This document shows, one piece after another, positions 1 to 8,541 of a stretch of DNA of 64,000 nucleotides; positions within the stretch are counted from its first letter, which is position 1; the number at the start of each line of letters is the position of its first letter. The DNA lies in the NCBI RefSeq assembly GCF_027988105.1, contig NZ_JAQJZJ010000004.1:372001-436000 (forward strand), read 5' to 3'. The notes beneath the pieces are model-generated. The model was given only the letters and a program-made list of their open reading frames with translations, was not told the origin of the DNA and searched no databases. Position numbers and translations under genes: made by a program. The stretch is from Pseudomonas aestuarii (GTDB lineage: Bacteria > Pseudomonadota > Gammaproteobacteria > Pseudomonadales > Pseudomonadaceae).

Positions 1-719
1 CCCCATTCGATCGGGCCGAGTTCTTCCTGCGGCAGGGCCGGTAGCTTCTTCGGTTGGAAGATGGCCACGCCGATGATGTAGAGGATGTACAGGCTGACCA
101 GCAGCAGGCCGGGCAGCAGTGCGCCGACGAACAGGTCGCCGACCGAGACGGTCTTGGGCGAGAAGATGCCCAGCTTCAGCTGCGCCTGCTGATAGGCGCT
201 GGACATTACGTCACCCAGCAGTACCAGCACGATCGAGGGCGGAATGATCTGCCCCAGGGTGCCGGTGGCAGCCAGGGTGCCGGTGGCCACGGCCGGGTCG
301 TAACCACGTCGCAGCATGGTTGGCAGGGCCAGCAGGCCCATGGTCACCACGGTGGCGCCGACGATGCCGGTGCTGGCAGCGAGCAGTGCGCCGACCACAC
401 ACACGGAAATTGCCAGACCGCCGCGCAGGGTGCCGAACAGCCGCGACATGGATTCGAGCAGGTCTTCGGCGACCCGTGACTTCTCCAGCATGACCCCCAT
501 GAAGACGAACAGCGGCACCGCCAGCATGGTCTGGTTGTTCATGATGCCAAACAGACGGTTGGGCAGTGCGTTCAGGTAACCGCCGTCGAAGGTGCCGGTG
601 AGCATGCCGATGCCGGCAAACAGCAGGGACACGCCACCGAGGGTGAAGGCCACCGGGTAGCCAGCCATCAAGGCCGCGCAGATGCTGATAAACAGCAGAA
701 TCGCCATTAACTCAACCAT
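1..719 (-). CDS. dctM: TRAP transporter large permease DctM (partial, C-terminus off left edge)
   Basis: Large membrane subunit of a tripartite ATP-independent periplasmic transporter, which moves organic acids inward using a sodium or proton gradient. About 239 residues are visible, starting MVELMAILLFIS, and the frame is open to the window edge, so roughly the C-terminal half is missing. Many hydrophobic segments are visible, with family-typical stretches such as GYPVAFTLGG near the start and LGQIIPPSIVLVLLGD further in. The start overlaps the end of dctQ by 8 bases, showing translational coupling. Divergent dctP supplies the binding protein. Substrate is not proven; the DctP partner resembles the 2-oxoacid-binding branch. 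Confidence 0.9.
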   Translation of the reverse strand, partial: MVELMAILLFISICAALMAGYPVAFTLGGVSLLFAGIGMLTGTFDGGYLNALPNRLFGIMNNQTMLAVPLFVFMGVMLEKSRVAEDLLESMSRLFGTLRGGLAISVCVVGALLAASTGIVGATVVTMGLLALPTMLRRGYDPAVATGTLAATGTLGQIIPPSIVLVLLGDVMSSAYQQAQLKLGIFSPKTVSVGDLFVGALLPGLLLVSLYILYIIGVAIFQPKKLPALPQEELGPIEW

Positions 720-1257
720 GCTTCACCTCCGGCTCAGGCAGGCGACCGGTGAGGATGTAGACGGATTTGATCAAGTCGGAGATTCCTTGCAACACCAGGC
801 TGATTACCAGCACCAGGATGATGCTCTTCTGCAGATAAACGAACTTCAGGCCGCCCGACTCGCTCGAGGCCTCCAGGGTTTTCCAGGAGTTGCCCACGTA
901 ATCCCAGCTGCTCCAGCCAAGGAACAGGCACACGGGGAGAAGAAACAGCAGGGTGCCGAAGACTTCCACCAGGGCCTGACGGCGGTAGCTGAATTTCTGG
1001 TAGAAAATATCCACGCGGACATGGCCGTTGCGCTGCAACACCCAGGCCGCGGCGCCCATGAATACCAGCGCGTGGCCATAGAGCACGGCTTCCTGCAACG
1101 CCGTGGCGCCAATACCGAAGCCATAGCGCAACACCACTACAGTCGCGGTGCCGATAACCAGGAACAGGGTGAGCCAGGCGCAGGCCTTACCTAGGCGGGC
1201 ATTAACGGCGTCGAGGAGGCGCGCTAAGCCGAGCAGGGGAGGGGGATGATTCGACAT
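712..1257 (-). CDS. dctQ: TRAP transporter small permease DctQ
   Basis: Small membrane subunit (181 aa) of the same TRAP transporter. It has four hydrophobic segments: about residues 25-48, 58-80, 100-120 and 145-168. Length and the pattern of an amphipathic N-terminus followed by four helices fit the DctQ family. It is the first gene of the leftward dctQ-dctM pair and overlaps dctM by 8 bases. The start codon at 1257 has an AAGGAT ribosome binding site a few bases upstream, overlapped by an AAUAAUAA stretch that looks like a Crc/Hfq target. Confidence 0.9.
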   Translation of the reverse strand: MSNHPPPLLGLARLLDAVNARLGKACAWLTLFLVIGTATVVVLRYGFGIGATALQEAVLYGHALVFMGAAAWVLQRNGHVRVDIFYQKFSYRRQALVEVFGTLLFLLPVCLFLGWSSWDYVGNSWKTLEASSESGGLKFVYLQKSIILVLVISLVLQGISDLIKSVYILTGRLPEPEVKHG

Positions 1258-1266
1258 GGCAGATCC

Positions 1267-1274
1267 TTATTATT
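1267..1274 (-). promoter_or_regulatory. A-rich CA-like motif at dctQ ribosome binding site (candidate Hfq/Crc site)
   Basis: On the minus strand this reads AATAATAA and overlaps the AAGGAT Shine-Dalgarno of dctQ. It fits the AAYAAYAA pattern recognised by Hfq with Crc in pseudomonads when preferred carbon sources are present. Function is inferred from the motif and position only. Confidence 0.5.
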
Positions 1275-1330
1275 ATGGCCAGGAAACCGACAATTCTAGG
1301 CGGGTGGGTAAGAGCGTAGCAACCGGCAGT

Positions 1331-1344
1331 ACTACGTACGTAGT
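1331..1344. promoter_or_regulatory. 14-bp perfect palindrome in the dctQ/dctP divergent region
   Basis: ACTACGTACGTAGT is its own reverse complement and sits mid-way between the divergent dctQ and dctP genes. A perfect palindrome here is a plausible binding site for a dimeric regulator. No regulator gene is adjacent and the motif is not one I recognise. Confidence 0.35.
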
Positions 1345-1427
1345 CGCTAAGCTTGAGAGGGACCGATACCTGTGATACTCAACATATAGCTGAATGCTGG
1401 TGATCCCCGCGCTCAGATCATTAATAC

Positions 1428-1435
1428 AACAACAA
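1428..1435 (+). promoter_or_regulatory. CA motif at dctP ribosome binding site (candidate Hfq/Crc site)
   Basis: AACAACAA runs directly into the AAGGAG Shine-Dalgarno (1434-1439) of dctP. It matches AAYAAYAA exactly and is placed where Hfq/Crc binding would block ribosome access. The dctQ mRNA on the other strand carries an equivalent motif. Confidence 0.6.
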
Positions 1436-1446
1436 GGAGTTATTAT

Positions 1447-2547
1447 ATGAAGCGTCGTCAAATTCTCGCAGCTGCAGGCGTAGGTCTTGCTGCCACCGCA
1501 TTGGCGGGTTGCAATAAAGAGACTGAAACTGCCGCCAAGCCCCAAGAAGGTGCGAGTAGTGAGACTTTCAGCTGGAAGATGGTTACTTCCTGGCCAAAGA
1601 ATTTTCCTGGCGTAGGTGTCGGCGCGGAACGGTTTACCACGCTGGTCGATGAGATGAGCAATGGCCGCCTGAAAATCAAACTTTATGCGGCGGGCGAACT
1701 GGTGCCGGCCCTGGAAGTATTCGATGCGGTCTCCCGCGGTACCGCCGAGATGGGTCATGGTGCGCCTTACTACTGGAAAGGCAAGGTGCCGGCCGCACAA
1801 TTCTTCTGCGCCCTGCCATTTGGCCCCAATGCCCAGGAAATGAATGCCTGGCTGCACAAGGGTGGCGGCCTGGAACTCTGGGAAGAGGTCTACAAGCCCT
1901 TCGGCGTGCTGCCGATGGCCTGTGGCAACACGGGTGTGCAGACTGCCGGCTGGTTCAACAAGGAAATCAACTCGGTTGACGACTTCGTGGGCCTGAAAAT
2001 GCGCACCCCTGGGCTGGGCGGTGAAGTGCTGACCAAGATGGGCGGCACCGTGGTCAACATGCCGGCCGGCGAGATCTTCACCGCCATGCAGACCGGCGCC
2101 ATAGACGCCACCGAGTGGATTGGCCCGTACAACGACCAGGCGCTGGGCCTGCACAAGGCTGCCAAGTACTACTACACCCCGGGCTGGCAGGAACCGAGCG
2201 TGTTGTTCGAGTTGGACATCAACATCAAGGCCTGGGAAACCCTGCCGGCCGACCTGCAAGCCATCGTTCGTGCTGCCGCGCGCGAGGTGAATGCCGACAT
2301 GCTCGACGACTATGACGCGCGCAACATGGAAGCCATGGAGCAACTCAAGGGCGAGGGTGTGGAAGTGCGCCGCCTGCCGGACGAGGTGCTGGCCAAGCTG
2401 AAGACAATGGCCGCTGAAGTGGTCGACGCTTCGGCCGCAGCCGATCCGGCGGCGAGCAAGGTGTGGGCGCAGCAAAAAGCCTATCTGCAGCGTCTGTACG
2501 ACTATGCCGAAAACGCCGAAAAAGATATCTACAACATCCGCGGCTGA
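1447..2547 (+). CDS. dctP: TRAP transporter substrate-binding lipoprotein DctP
   Basis: Solute-binding protein (366 aa) of the TRAP system. The N-terminus KRRQILAAAGVGLAATALAG ends in a lipobox with Cys22, so the mature protein is probably a membrane-anchored lipoprotein; the KRR start is slightly Tat-like. The body (from WKMVTSWPKNFPG through the AMQTGAIDATEW region) follows the DctP fold and resembles the TakP-type branch that binds 2-oxoacids such as pyruvate. Substrate identity is an inference. It is transcribed away from dctQM, followed by a terminator, and has a strong AAGGAG site preceded by a CA motif. Confidence 0.9.
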   Translation: MKRRQILAAAGVGLAATALAGCNKETETAAKPQEGASSETFSWKMVTSWPKNFPGVGVGAERFTTLVDEMSNGRLKIKLYAAGELVPALEVFDAVSRGTAEMGHGAPYYWKGKVPAAQFFCALPFGPNAQEMNAWLHKGGGLELWEEVYKPFGVLPMACGNTGVQTAGWFNKEINSVDDFVGLKMRTPGLGGEVLTKMGGTVVNMPAGEIFTAMQTGAIDATEWIGPYNDQALGLHKAAKYYYTPGWQEPSVLFELDINIKAWETLPADLQAIVRAAAREVNADMLDDYDARNMEAMEQLKGEGVEVRRLPDEVLAKLKTMAAEVVDASAAADPAASKVWAQQKAYLQRLYDYAENAEKDIYNIRG

Positions 2548-2561
2548 TTGCTAGCCAATAG

Positions 2562-2590
2562 AAACGCCGGCCTCGTGCCGGCGTTTTCGT
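2562..2590. terminator. Rho-independent terminator between dctP and the thioesterase
   Basis: A 10-bp perfect stem (AAACGCCGGC / GCCGGCGTTT) with a CTCGT loop is followed by TTTTCGT. The gene on the right is convergent, so the hairpin may act in both directions. Confidence 0.85.
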
Positions 2591-2663
2591 ATCCGGCATT
2601 CAGGTTCTTGTCGTGCGGACAGGACGCCGGCGATGGCTTTGCAGGATGGATCGGCGGAGTGCT

Positions 2664-3068
2664 TCAGCGCCGCGCTGGTACCGGGCGGGTGCGGCCGCTG
2701 CCGTCGATGGCGACGAAGACGAATACCGCTTCGGTGACCTTGCGCCATTCGCTGGACAGCGGGTCGTCGCTCCACACTTCGACCAGCATCTGGATCGAGC
2801 TGCGGCCGATCTCGAGTGCCTGGGTGTAGAAGGACAGTTGCGCACCAACCGCGACCGGCACCAGGAAGGCCATGCGATCGATTGCCACCGTTGCCACGCG
2901 CCCTCCGGCGACCTTGCTGGCCATAGCCGTGCCAGCCAAATCCATTTGCGATACCAGCCAGCCACCATAGATGTCGCCGAAACCATTGGTTTCGCGTGGT
3001 AGCGCAGTGATCTGTAATGCCAGATCGCCTTGGGGTATCGGGTCATCCTGTTCGAAGTTGTCGTTCAT
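2664..3068 (-). CDS. yciA: YciA-type acyl-CoA thioesterase
   Basis: Hot-dog fold acyl-CoA hydrolase of 134 aa that cleaves acyl-CoA to free acid and CoA in the cytoplasm. The N-terminal run PQGDLALQITALPRETNGFG, followed by DIYGGWLVSQMDLAG, closely matches E. coli YciA, including the catalytic region with Asp in the GDIYGGW segment. The ATG at 3068 was chosen because homology begins just after it; an upstream in-frame ATG at 3212 would add 48 residues with no family match and reach towards the Pho box. It converges on dctP and diverges from pstS. Confidence 0.85.
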   Translation of the reverse strand: MNDNFEQDDPIPQGDLALQITALPRETNGFGDIYGGWLVSQMDLAGTAMASKVAGGRVATVAIDRMAFLVPVAVGAQLSFYTQALEIGRSSIQMLVEVWSDDPLSSEWRKVTEAVFVFVAIDGSGRTRPVPARR

Positions 3069-3257
3069 CTCGAGTATGGCTCGCGGCGCGGTTGTTGTTA
3101 TAGGGGCGAAGCCGCCAGATGCAGCGGCTGCGGCCTCAAAAGGGCGGGTTTGGAGAGTATACCGACTGAGTGGTCGCTGAGCGAACATGGCACTTTGCTG
3201 CTTGCCAGGCAAGGTTCGGCATGGCAGTTGGGAGCAAAGGCCCGGGCATTCATCTAA

Positions 3258-3286
3258 CTGTCACATTGATTTCATAGATTGGTCAC
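3258..3286 (+). promoter_or_regulatory. Pho box upstream of pstS
   Basis: CTGTCAC (3258-3264) and ATTTCAT (3269-3275) are spaced by 4 bases, giving the 7-4-7 layout of a PhoB site (consensus CTGTCAT-N4-CTGTCAT). A third weaker unit TGGTCAC follows at 3280-3286 with the same 11-base period. It lies 60-90 bases before the pstS start. Confidence 0.8.
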
Positions 3287-3345
3287 AGGAGCTGCAGATA
3301 CTTGGGCTCGTTCAATCCAACACTAAATTCTGTTAGGAGCAAGGC

Positions 3346-4314
3346 ATGAAACTTAAGCGATTGATGGCAGCCATGACTTTCGTCGCCGCTGGCGTCGCCG
3401 CCGCCACTGCGGTTGCCGGTGTCGACCCGGCTTTGCCGACCTATGAAAAAACTTCGGGCGTGTCGGGTAACCTGTCGAGCGTCGGTTCCGACTCGCTGGC
3501 CAACCTGATGACCTTGTGGGCGGAAGAGTTCAAGAAGAACTACCCGAACGTCAATATCCAGATTCAGGCTGCCGGTTCCTCCACCGCGCCACCAGCGATG
3601 ACTGAAGGCACCGCCAACATGGGGCCGATGAGCCGCACCATGAAGGACAGCGAAGTCCAGGCTTTCGAGCAGAAGTATGGCTATAAGCCGACCGCTATCC
3701 CGGTTGCCATTGATGCCCTGGCGGTATTCGTGCACAAGGACAACCCGATCAAGAGCCTGTCGATCGAGCAGGTTGACGCGATCTTCTCCAGCACCCGCCT
3801 GTGCGGTGGCGCCAACGACATCAAGACCTGGGGTGACGTGGGCCTGACCGGCGAGTGGGCAGCCAAGCCGCTGCAACTGTTCGGTCGTAACTCGGTCTCC
3901 GGCACTTATGGCTACTTCAAGGAAGAAGCGCTGTGCAAAGGCGACTACAAGGCTAACGTCAACGAGCAGCCGGGTTCGGCCTCCGTGGTGCAGTCGATCT
4001 CCAGCACCCTGAACGCCATCGGTTATTCGGGTATTGGCTACAAGACGTCCAGCGTCCGGGCTGTGCCGCTGTCCAAGAAGGGTGGCGAAGCCTTTGAAGC
4101 CAATGAAGAAAACGCCCTGGCTGGCAAGTTCCCGCTGGCGCGTTTCTTCTACGTGTATGTCAACAAGGCGCCGAACAAGGCCCTGAGCCCGCTGGACACC
4201 GAGTTCGTCAAGCTGGTGCTGTCTAAGCAGGGTCAGGAAGTCGTGGTCAAGGATGGCTACATCCCGCTGCCGAGCAAAGTGGTTGAGAAAACCATGAAGG
4301 ATCTGGGTCTGTAA
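3346..4314 (+). CDS. pstS: Phosphate ABC transporter periplasmic binding protein PstS
   Basis: High-affinity periplasmic phosphate receptor (322 aa). The first 24 residues ([16 protein letters not shown]... ending VAG) form a Sec signal peptide. The mature part contains [11 protein letters not shown], the phosphate-contact region [13 protein letters not shown], and [17 protein letters not shown], all typical of Pseudomonas PstS. It has its own Pho box and is followed by a strong terminator, so it is probably a single-gene, very abundant transcript under PhoB control. Downstream pstCAB has a separate Pho box. Confidence 0.97.
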   Translation: MKLKRLMAAMTFVAAGVAAATAVAGVDPALPTYEKTSGVSGNLSSVGSDSLANLMTLWAEEFKKNYPNVNIQIQAAGSSTAPPAMTEGTANMGPMSRTMKDSEVQAFEQKYGYKPTAIPVAIDALAVFVHKDNPIKSLSIEQVDAIFSSTRLCGGANDIKTWGDVGLTGEWAAKPLQLFGRNSVSGTYGYFKEEALCKGDYKANVNEQPGSASVVQSISSTLNAIGYSGIGYKTSSVRAVPLSKKGGEAFEANEENALAGKFPLARFFYVYVNKAPNKALSPLDTEFVKLVLSKQGQEVVVKDGYIPLPSKVVEKTMKDLGL

Positions 4315-4350
4315 GCACCTGGCTCTACTGGCAGGGACGCCAACTTTAAT

Positions 4351-4392
4351 AGCGACGCCCGCCTCTCGGATAGAGTGGCGGGCGTCGCTTTG
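4351..4392 (+). terminator. Terminator after pstS
   Basis: A 13-bp perfect stem (AGCGACGCCCGCC / GGCGGGCGTCGCT, arms 4351-4363 and 4377-4389) with a 13-base loop, followed by TTTGT. It separates pstS from the pstCAB transcript. Confidence 0.85.
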
Positions 4393-4400
4393 TCAGCATG

Positions 4401-4418
4401 CTGTAACTTTTCTGTCAC
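4401..4418 (+). promoter_or_regulatory. Pho box upstream of pstC
   Basis: CTGTAAC-TTTT-CTGTCAC is a near-consensus PhoB site (two heptamers separated by 4 bases). It follows the pstS terminator directly and lies about 80 bases before pstC, so pstCAB-phoU can be driven separately from pstS. Confidence 0.88.
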
Positions 4419-4496
4419 ATAAGCTGGCTACATTATTCAGCCTGTGCCACGAATGAATTTACGGCGCGCTCATGGCCGCGCAGAGATGCTCTTACT

Positions 4497-6782
4497 ATGA
4501 ATGACCTGGCTCGTGAAACCGTGACCGCCTCGCCCAAAGCCCTAAGGCTGGACTTCAACACGCCGGCCTTGCTGCGCAAGCGGCGTATCCGTGCGCTGAA
4601 GGATCACCTGGCCCGCTGGTGTGTGTCCATCGGCGGCTTGGCGGTGCTTGGCACCATTACCCTGATCTTCTTCTACCTGGCCTACATCGTCTTGCCGATG
4701 TTCCAAGGCGCTGATCTCGATGCGCGCAAGCCGCTGCAACCGGCCTGGTTGGCGGATGCCGGCAAACCCTTGTTGATGTCGGTGGAAGAACAGAACCAGG
4801 TGGCCATGCGCCTTGATGAGCGTGGTCAGGTGCAGTTTTTCGATGCCAAGAGCATGGCCTTGCTGAGCGCGGTAACCCTGCCACTGCCGGCCAATAGTCA
4901 GGTCGTCTCTGTTGCCCAGGATCAGCCGGGCAGCAATCGCGTGGCCTTGGGTCTGTCCAATGGTCAGGTGCTGGTGTTCGAGCATGCCTACCCGGTCAGT
5001 TACCCAAACGACGTGAAAACCATTACGCCGCGGATCAACTACCCGTTCGGTGAAGCCGCGATCACTCTCGATGAGCAAGGCCGACCACTGGATCACGTCG
5101 GCGTCAGCCTCAACGGCGGCACGCTGTTGCTGACCGGCTCCACCGGTACCGAACTGCAAGTGCTCAGCCTCGGCCGCGAAGAAAACCTGATGACCGGTGA
5201 GGTGACCCTCAGTGAGGAGCGCATCGCGCTGCCGCAGATCGCCGAGCCGATCAAGGCCTTGATCGTCGATCCGCGTCATCAGTGGCTGTATGTGATCAAC
5301 GGTCGCGCCACCGCAGACGTCTTCAGCCTGCGCACCAAGGCGCTGAATGGCCGCTACAAGCTGCTCAGCGATGGCACCACCAGCGTTACCAATGCCACAG
5401 CGTTGCTCGGTGGTATCTCGCTGATGATCGGCGACAGCAAGGGCGCCATCCAGCAGTGGTTCATGGTCCGCGACGAGGACGGCAAGCAGTACCTGAAGTC
5501 GATCCGCAGCTTCCAGATGGGTGACAGCGCCATCACCCAGATTCTCCCGGAAGAGCGACGCAAGGGCTTCATGGCCCTGGATGCCAGCGGCAACCTGGGG
5601 ATCTTTCACAGCACCGCACACCGCACTCTGCTGGTTGAACCGGTGGCCGACGCTGCGGCCCTGGCCGGTTTGTCGCCGCGCGCCAACCGCGTAGTGGTCG
5701 AGTCGCAAGGGCAATTGCAGCGCCTGTTGATCGACAACCCGCACCCGGAAGTCTCCTGGAGTTCGCTGTGGGGCAAGGTCTGGTATGAAAACTACGACCA
5801 GGCCGATTACGTCTGGCAGTCGACCTCTGCCAGCACCGACAACGAGCCCAAGCTGAGCCTCGCGCCACTGGCGTTCGGCACCCTGAAAGCCGCGTTCTAC
5901 GCCATGTTGCTGGCGGCGCCGCTGGCGATTGCCGCTGCCATCTACACCGCCTACTTCATGGCGCCGTCCATGCGCGGCAAGATCAAGCCGGTGATCGAGC
6001 TGATGGAAGCGCTGCCGACGGTGATCCTCGGCTTCTTCGCCGGCCTGTTCCTCGCGCCTTATGTCGAGGGGCATCTGCCCGGCATCTTCAGCCTGCTGAT
6101 CTTTACCCCGATCGGTATCCTCCTGGCCGGCTTCGCTTGGAGCCGTCTGCCCGAGTCGGTCCGCCTGGCGGTGCCGGACGGCTGGGAAGCCGCGTTGCTG
6201 ATCCCGGTGATCCTGCTGGTCGGCGTGGTCTCGCTGGGCATGAGTGGCCAGCTGGAAGTCTGGCTGTTCGATGGCAACATGCGCGCCTGGTTGAGCAATG
6301 ACCTGGGTATTCCGTTCGACCAGCGCAACGCGCTGGTGGTCGGCCTGGCCATGGGCTTCGCGGTGATTCCGAACATCTACTCGATTGCCGAGGATGCCGT
6401 GTTCAGCGTGCCCAAGAGCCTGACCTTCGGTTCGCTGGCCCTGGGGGCGACGCCCTGGCAGACCTTGACCCGGGTGGTCATCCTCACCGCCAGCCCCGGT
6501 ATTTTCTCTGCCGTGATGATCGGCATGGGCCGCGCGGTCGGTGAGACCATGATCGTGCTGATGGCCACCGGTAACACTGCAATCATGGACATGAACATCT
6601 TCGAGGGCCTGCGCACCCTGGCCGCCAACGTGGCGGTGGAAATGCCCGAATCGGCGGTGGGCGGTACGCATTACCGGGTGCTGTTCCTCTCGGCGCTGGT
6701 GCTGCTGAGCTTCACCTTCGTCATGAACACGCTCGCGGAGTTGGTGCGCCAGCGTCTGCGCGTCAAGTACGCGTCGCTCTAA
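4497..6782 (+). CDS. pstC: Phosphate ABC transporter permease PstC (long form)
   Basis: Inner-membrane permease of the Pst importer, 761 aa. This is far longer than E. coli PstC (about 320 aa). An N-terminal helix near residues 44-68 is followed by about 380 residues of soluble, repeat-like, probably periplasmic sequence (residues about 75-450). The canonical permease then begins near LAPLAFGTLKAAFYAMLLA and contains the EAA loop GATPWQTLTRVVILTASPGI that contacts PstB. Long PstC is usual in pseudomonads. It is followed by pstA after 15 bases. Confidence 0.95.
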   Translation: MNDLARETVTASPKALRLDFNTPALLRKRRIRALKDHLARWCVSIGGLAVLGTITLIFFYLAYIVLPMFQGADLDARKPLQPAWLADAGKPLLMSVEEQNQVAMRLDERGQVQFFDAKSMALLSAVTLPLPANSQVVSVAQDQPGSNRVALGLSNGQVLVFEHAYPVSYPNDVKTITPRINYPFGEAAITLDEQGRPLDHVGVSLNGGTLLLTGSTGTELQVLSLGREENLMTGEVTLSEERIALPQIAEPIKALIVDPRHQWLYVINGRATADVFSLRTKALNGRYKLLSDGTTSVTNATALLGGISLMIGDSKGAIQQWFMVRDEDGKQYLKSIRSFQMGDSAITQILPEERRKGFMALDASGNLGIFHSTAHRTLLVEPVADAAALAGLSPRANRVVVESQGQLQRLLIDNPHPEVSWSSLWGKVWYENYDQADYVWQSTSASTDNEPKLSLAPLAFGTLKAAFYAMLLAAPLAIAAAIYTAYFMAPSMRGKIKPVIELMEALPTVILGFFAGLFLAPYVEGHLPGIFSLLIFTPIGILLAGFAWSRLPESVRLAVPDGWEAALLIPVILLVGVVSLGMSGQLEVWLFDGNMRAWLSNDLGIPFDQRNALVVGLAMGFAVIPNIYSIAEDAVFSVPKSLTFGSLALGATPWQTLTRVVILTASPGIFSAVMIGMGRAVGETMIVLMATGNTAIMDMNIFEGLRTLAANVAVEMPESAVGGTHYRVLFLSALVLLSFTFVMNTLAELVRQRLRVKYASL

Positions 6783-6797
6783 GGCTCAGGAAGGTAT

Positions 6798-8474
6798 ATG
6801 TCCGTGAAAAACAACTCCGTAAAAGCCTGGGTAAAAAGCGGTTCGCCGTGGATCTGGATGAACGCCGGTGCGGTGTCCATCGCCGTGATCATGACCCTGG
6901 GTCTGCTTGCCGTGATCGCCACCCGTGGCCTTGCCCACTTCTGGCCTGCCGACCTCATCGAAGCCGACTATCAGGTGCCTGGCCAGGAAATCAAGGTGAT
7001 GGCTGGCGAGATCACTCAGCTCGAAGAGATCCCGCGTGCACGTCTGGCCGCGTCGGGTCTGCCGGTGGCGGCCGAGGGTGGCGAATTCATGACCCGCGAG
7101 CTGTTCAAGGTGGGTAACCGCGACCTCTACGGCGCCGATTTCACCTGGGTCGTCGGCGAATGGTTGAGCAACCAGCGCACCCCGCAAACCCTCAGCGCCT
7201 TCGAACGCCGCGAGTGGGGCAACCTCTATGGCTATCTGGTCAACGTCAAGGAAAGTGGCCAGCTGGTCGCCGAGGGCGATGGCGCCTGGGACGTCCTCCA
7301 GCAGCGCCTGGCTCGGGTCGATGAGCTGCATACGCAGGTGGTGCGCCTGGAAAAGAAAGACATCGGCCGGATCAATGCCGGGCTCGAGCGCATCCGCCTG
7401 CAAACCCGCAAGCTGGAGCTGCAGGGCGAGCTGGATGCGCAGGCCCAGGCTGAACTGGATGTGGAGCGGGCGCAGTGGGATGCCCAGTACAAGGTGCTGG
7501 AAACCCAGTTGGTTGCGCTCTATGGGGCCTTCAATCGCGACAGCATCACGGTGCGCACTGCCGATGGTCGCGAGGTCGAAGTGAGCCTGGGCAAGGTGGT
7601 ACGGGCCTACCAGCCGAACGCCATGACCAGCCTCGGCAAACTGCAGTTCTACGGCGCCAAGCTGTGGGAGTTCGTCAGCGACGATCCGCGCGAGGCCAAC
7701 ACCGAAGGCGGCGTCTTCCCGGCGATCTTCGGCACCGTGATAATGACCCTGATCATGGCGGTGATCGTCACCCCGTTCGGCGTGATCGCGGCCATTTACC
7801 TGCGCGAGTACGCCAAGCAAGGGCCGCTGACCCAAACTATCCGCATCGCGGTGAACAACCTGGCCGGTGTCCCGGCAATCGTTTACGGGGTGTTCGGTCT
7901 GGGCTTCTTCGTTTATGTGCTGGGTGGCTCGATCGACCGGCTGTTTTTCCCCGAATCCGCGCCGGCGCCGACCTTCGGTACGCCAGGGCTGTTGTGGGCT
8001 TCGCTGACCCTGGCGATTCTGGCCCTGCCGGTGGTGATCGTCGCCACCGAGGAGGGCCTGGCACGGATTCCGCGCGCGCTGCGTGAAGGTTCCCTGGCCC
8101 TGGGGGCGACCAAGATCGAGACGCTCTGGCGCGTGGTGCTACCAATGGCCAGCCCGGCGATGATGACCGGCCTGATCCTCGCGGTGGCGCGTGCCGCCGG
8201 TGAAGTGGCGCCGCTGATGCTGGTCGGCGTGGTCAAGCTGGCGCCGAGCCTGCCGCTGGACGGTAACTACCCATACCTGCACATGGATCAGAAGATCATG
8301 CACCTGGGTTTCCACATCTACGATGTCGGATTCCAGAGCCCCAACGTCGAGGCTGCGCGGCCGCTGGTCTACGCCACGGCGCTGCTGCTGGTGCTGGTGA
8401 TCGCGATTCTGAACCTCACCGCGGTGTTCATGCGTAACCGCTTGCGTGAGAAGTACAAGGCGCTGGATCACTAA
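6798..8474 (+). CDS. pstA: Phosphate ABC transporter permease PstA (long form)
   Basis: Second inner-membrane permease of the Pst importer, 558 aa against about 300 aa in E. coli. One N-terminal helix (about residues 15-40) precedes a roughly 230-residue soluble segment with a charged coiled-coil stretch (about residues 150-235, rich in E/R/Q/L). The permease core begins near GTVIMTLIMAVIVTPFGVIA and includes the EAA motif GATKIETLWRVVLPMASPAM. The paired expansions in PstC and PstA suggest they contact each other in the periplasm, which is inference. Confidence 0.95.
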   Translation: MSVKNNSVKAWVKSGSPWIWMNAGAVSIAVIMTLGLLAVIATRGLAHFWPADLIEADYQVPGQEIKVMAGEITQLEEIPRARLAASGLPVAAEGGEFMTRELFKVGNRDLYGADFTWVVGEWLSNQRTPQTLSAFERREWGNLYGYLVNVKESGQLVAEGDGAWDVLQQRLARVDELHTQVVRLEKKDIGRINAGLERIRLQTRKLELQGELDAQAQAELDVERAQWDAQYKVLETQLVALYGAFNRDSITVRTADGREVEVSLGKVVRAYQPNAMTSLGKLQFYGAKLWEFVSDDPREANTEGGVFPAIFGTVIMTLIMAVIVTPFGVIAAIYLREYAKQGPLTQTIRIAVNNLAGVPAIVYGVFGLGFFVYVLGGSIDRLFFPESAPAPTFGTPGLLWASLTLAILALPVVIVATEEGLARIPRALREGSLALGATKIETLWRVVLPMASPAMMTGLILAVARAAGEVAPLMLVGVVKLAPSLPLDGNYPYLHMDQKIMHLGFHIYDVGFQSPNVEAARPLVYATALLLVLVIAILNLTAVFMRNRLREKYKALDH

Positions 8475-8486
8475 ATCCTTTTCGTT

Positions 8487-8505
8487 GGCTGCCATAGTGG
8501 CAGCC
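8487..8505 (+). other. Hairpin between pstA and pstB
   Basis: GGCTGCC-ATAGT-GGCAGCC is a perfect 7-bp stem with a 5-base loop just downstream of the pstA stop. It lacks a T-run, so it is more likely an mRNA stability or processing element than a terminator. Confidence 0.5.
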
Positions 8506-8541
8506 AGCGTGATACCGAATTGTTAGCGTAGGGAGCATCCC

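Noticed and set aside
3182..3205. TGGCACTTTGCTGCTTGC, considered as a sigma-54 promoter
   Set aside because: The -24/-12 spacing does not fit, because TTGC is not at the required distance from TGGCAC.
4542..6671. 709-residue minus-strand frame opposite pstC
   Set aside because: Antisense shadow of pstC with His/Gln/Asp-rich composition and no motif.
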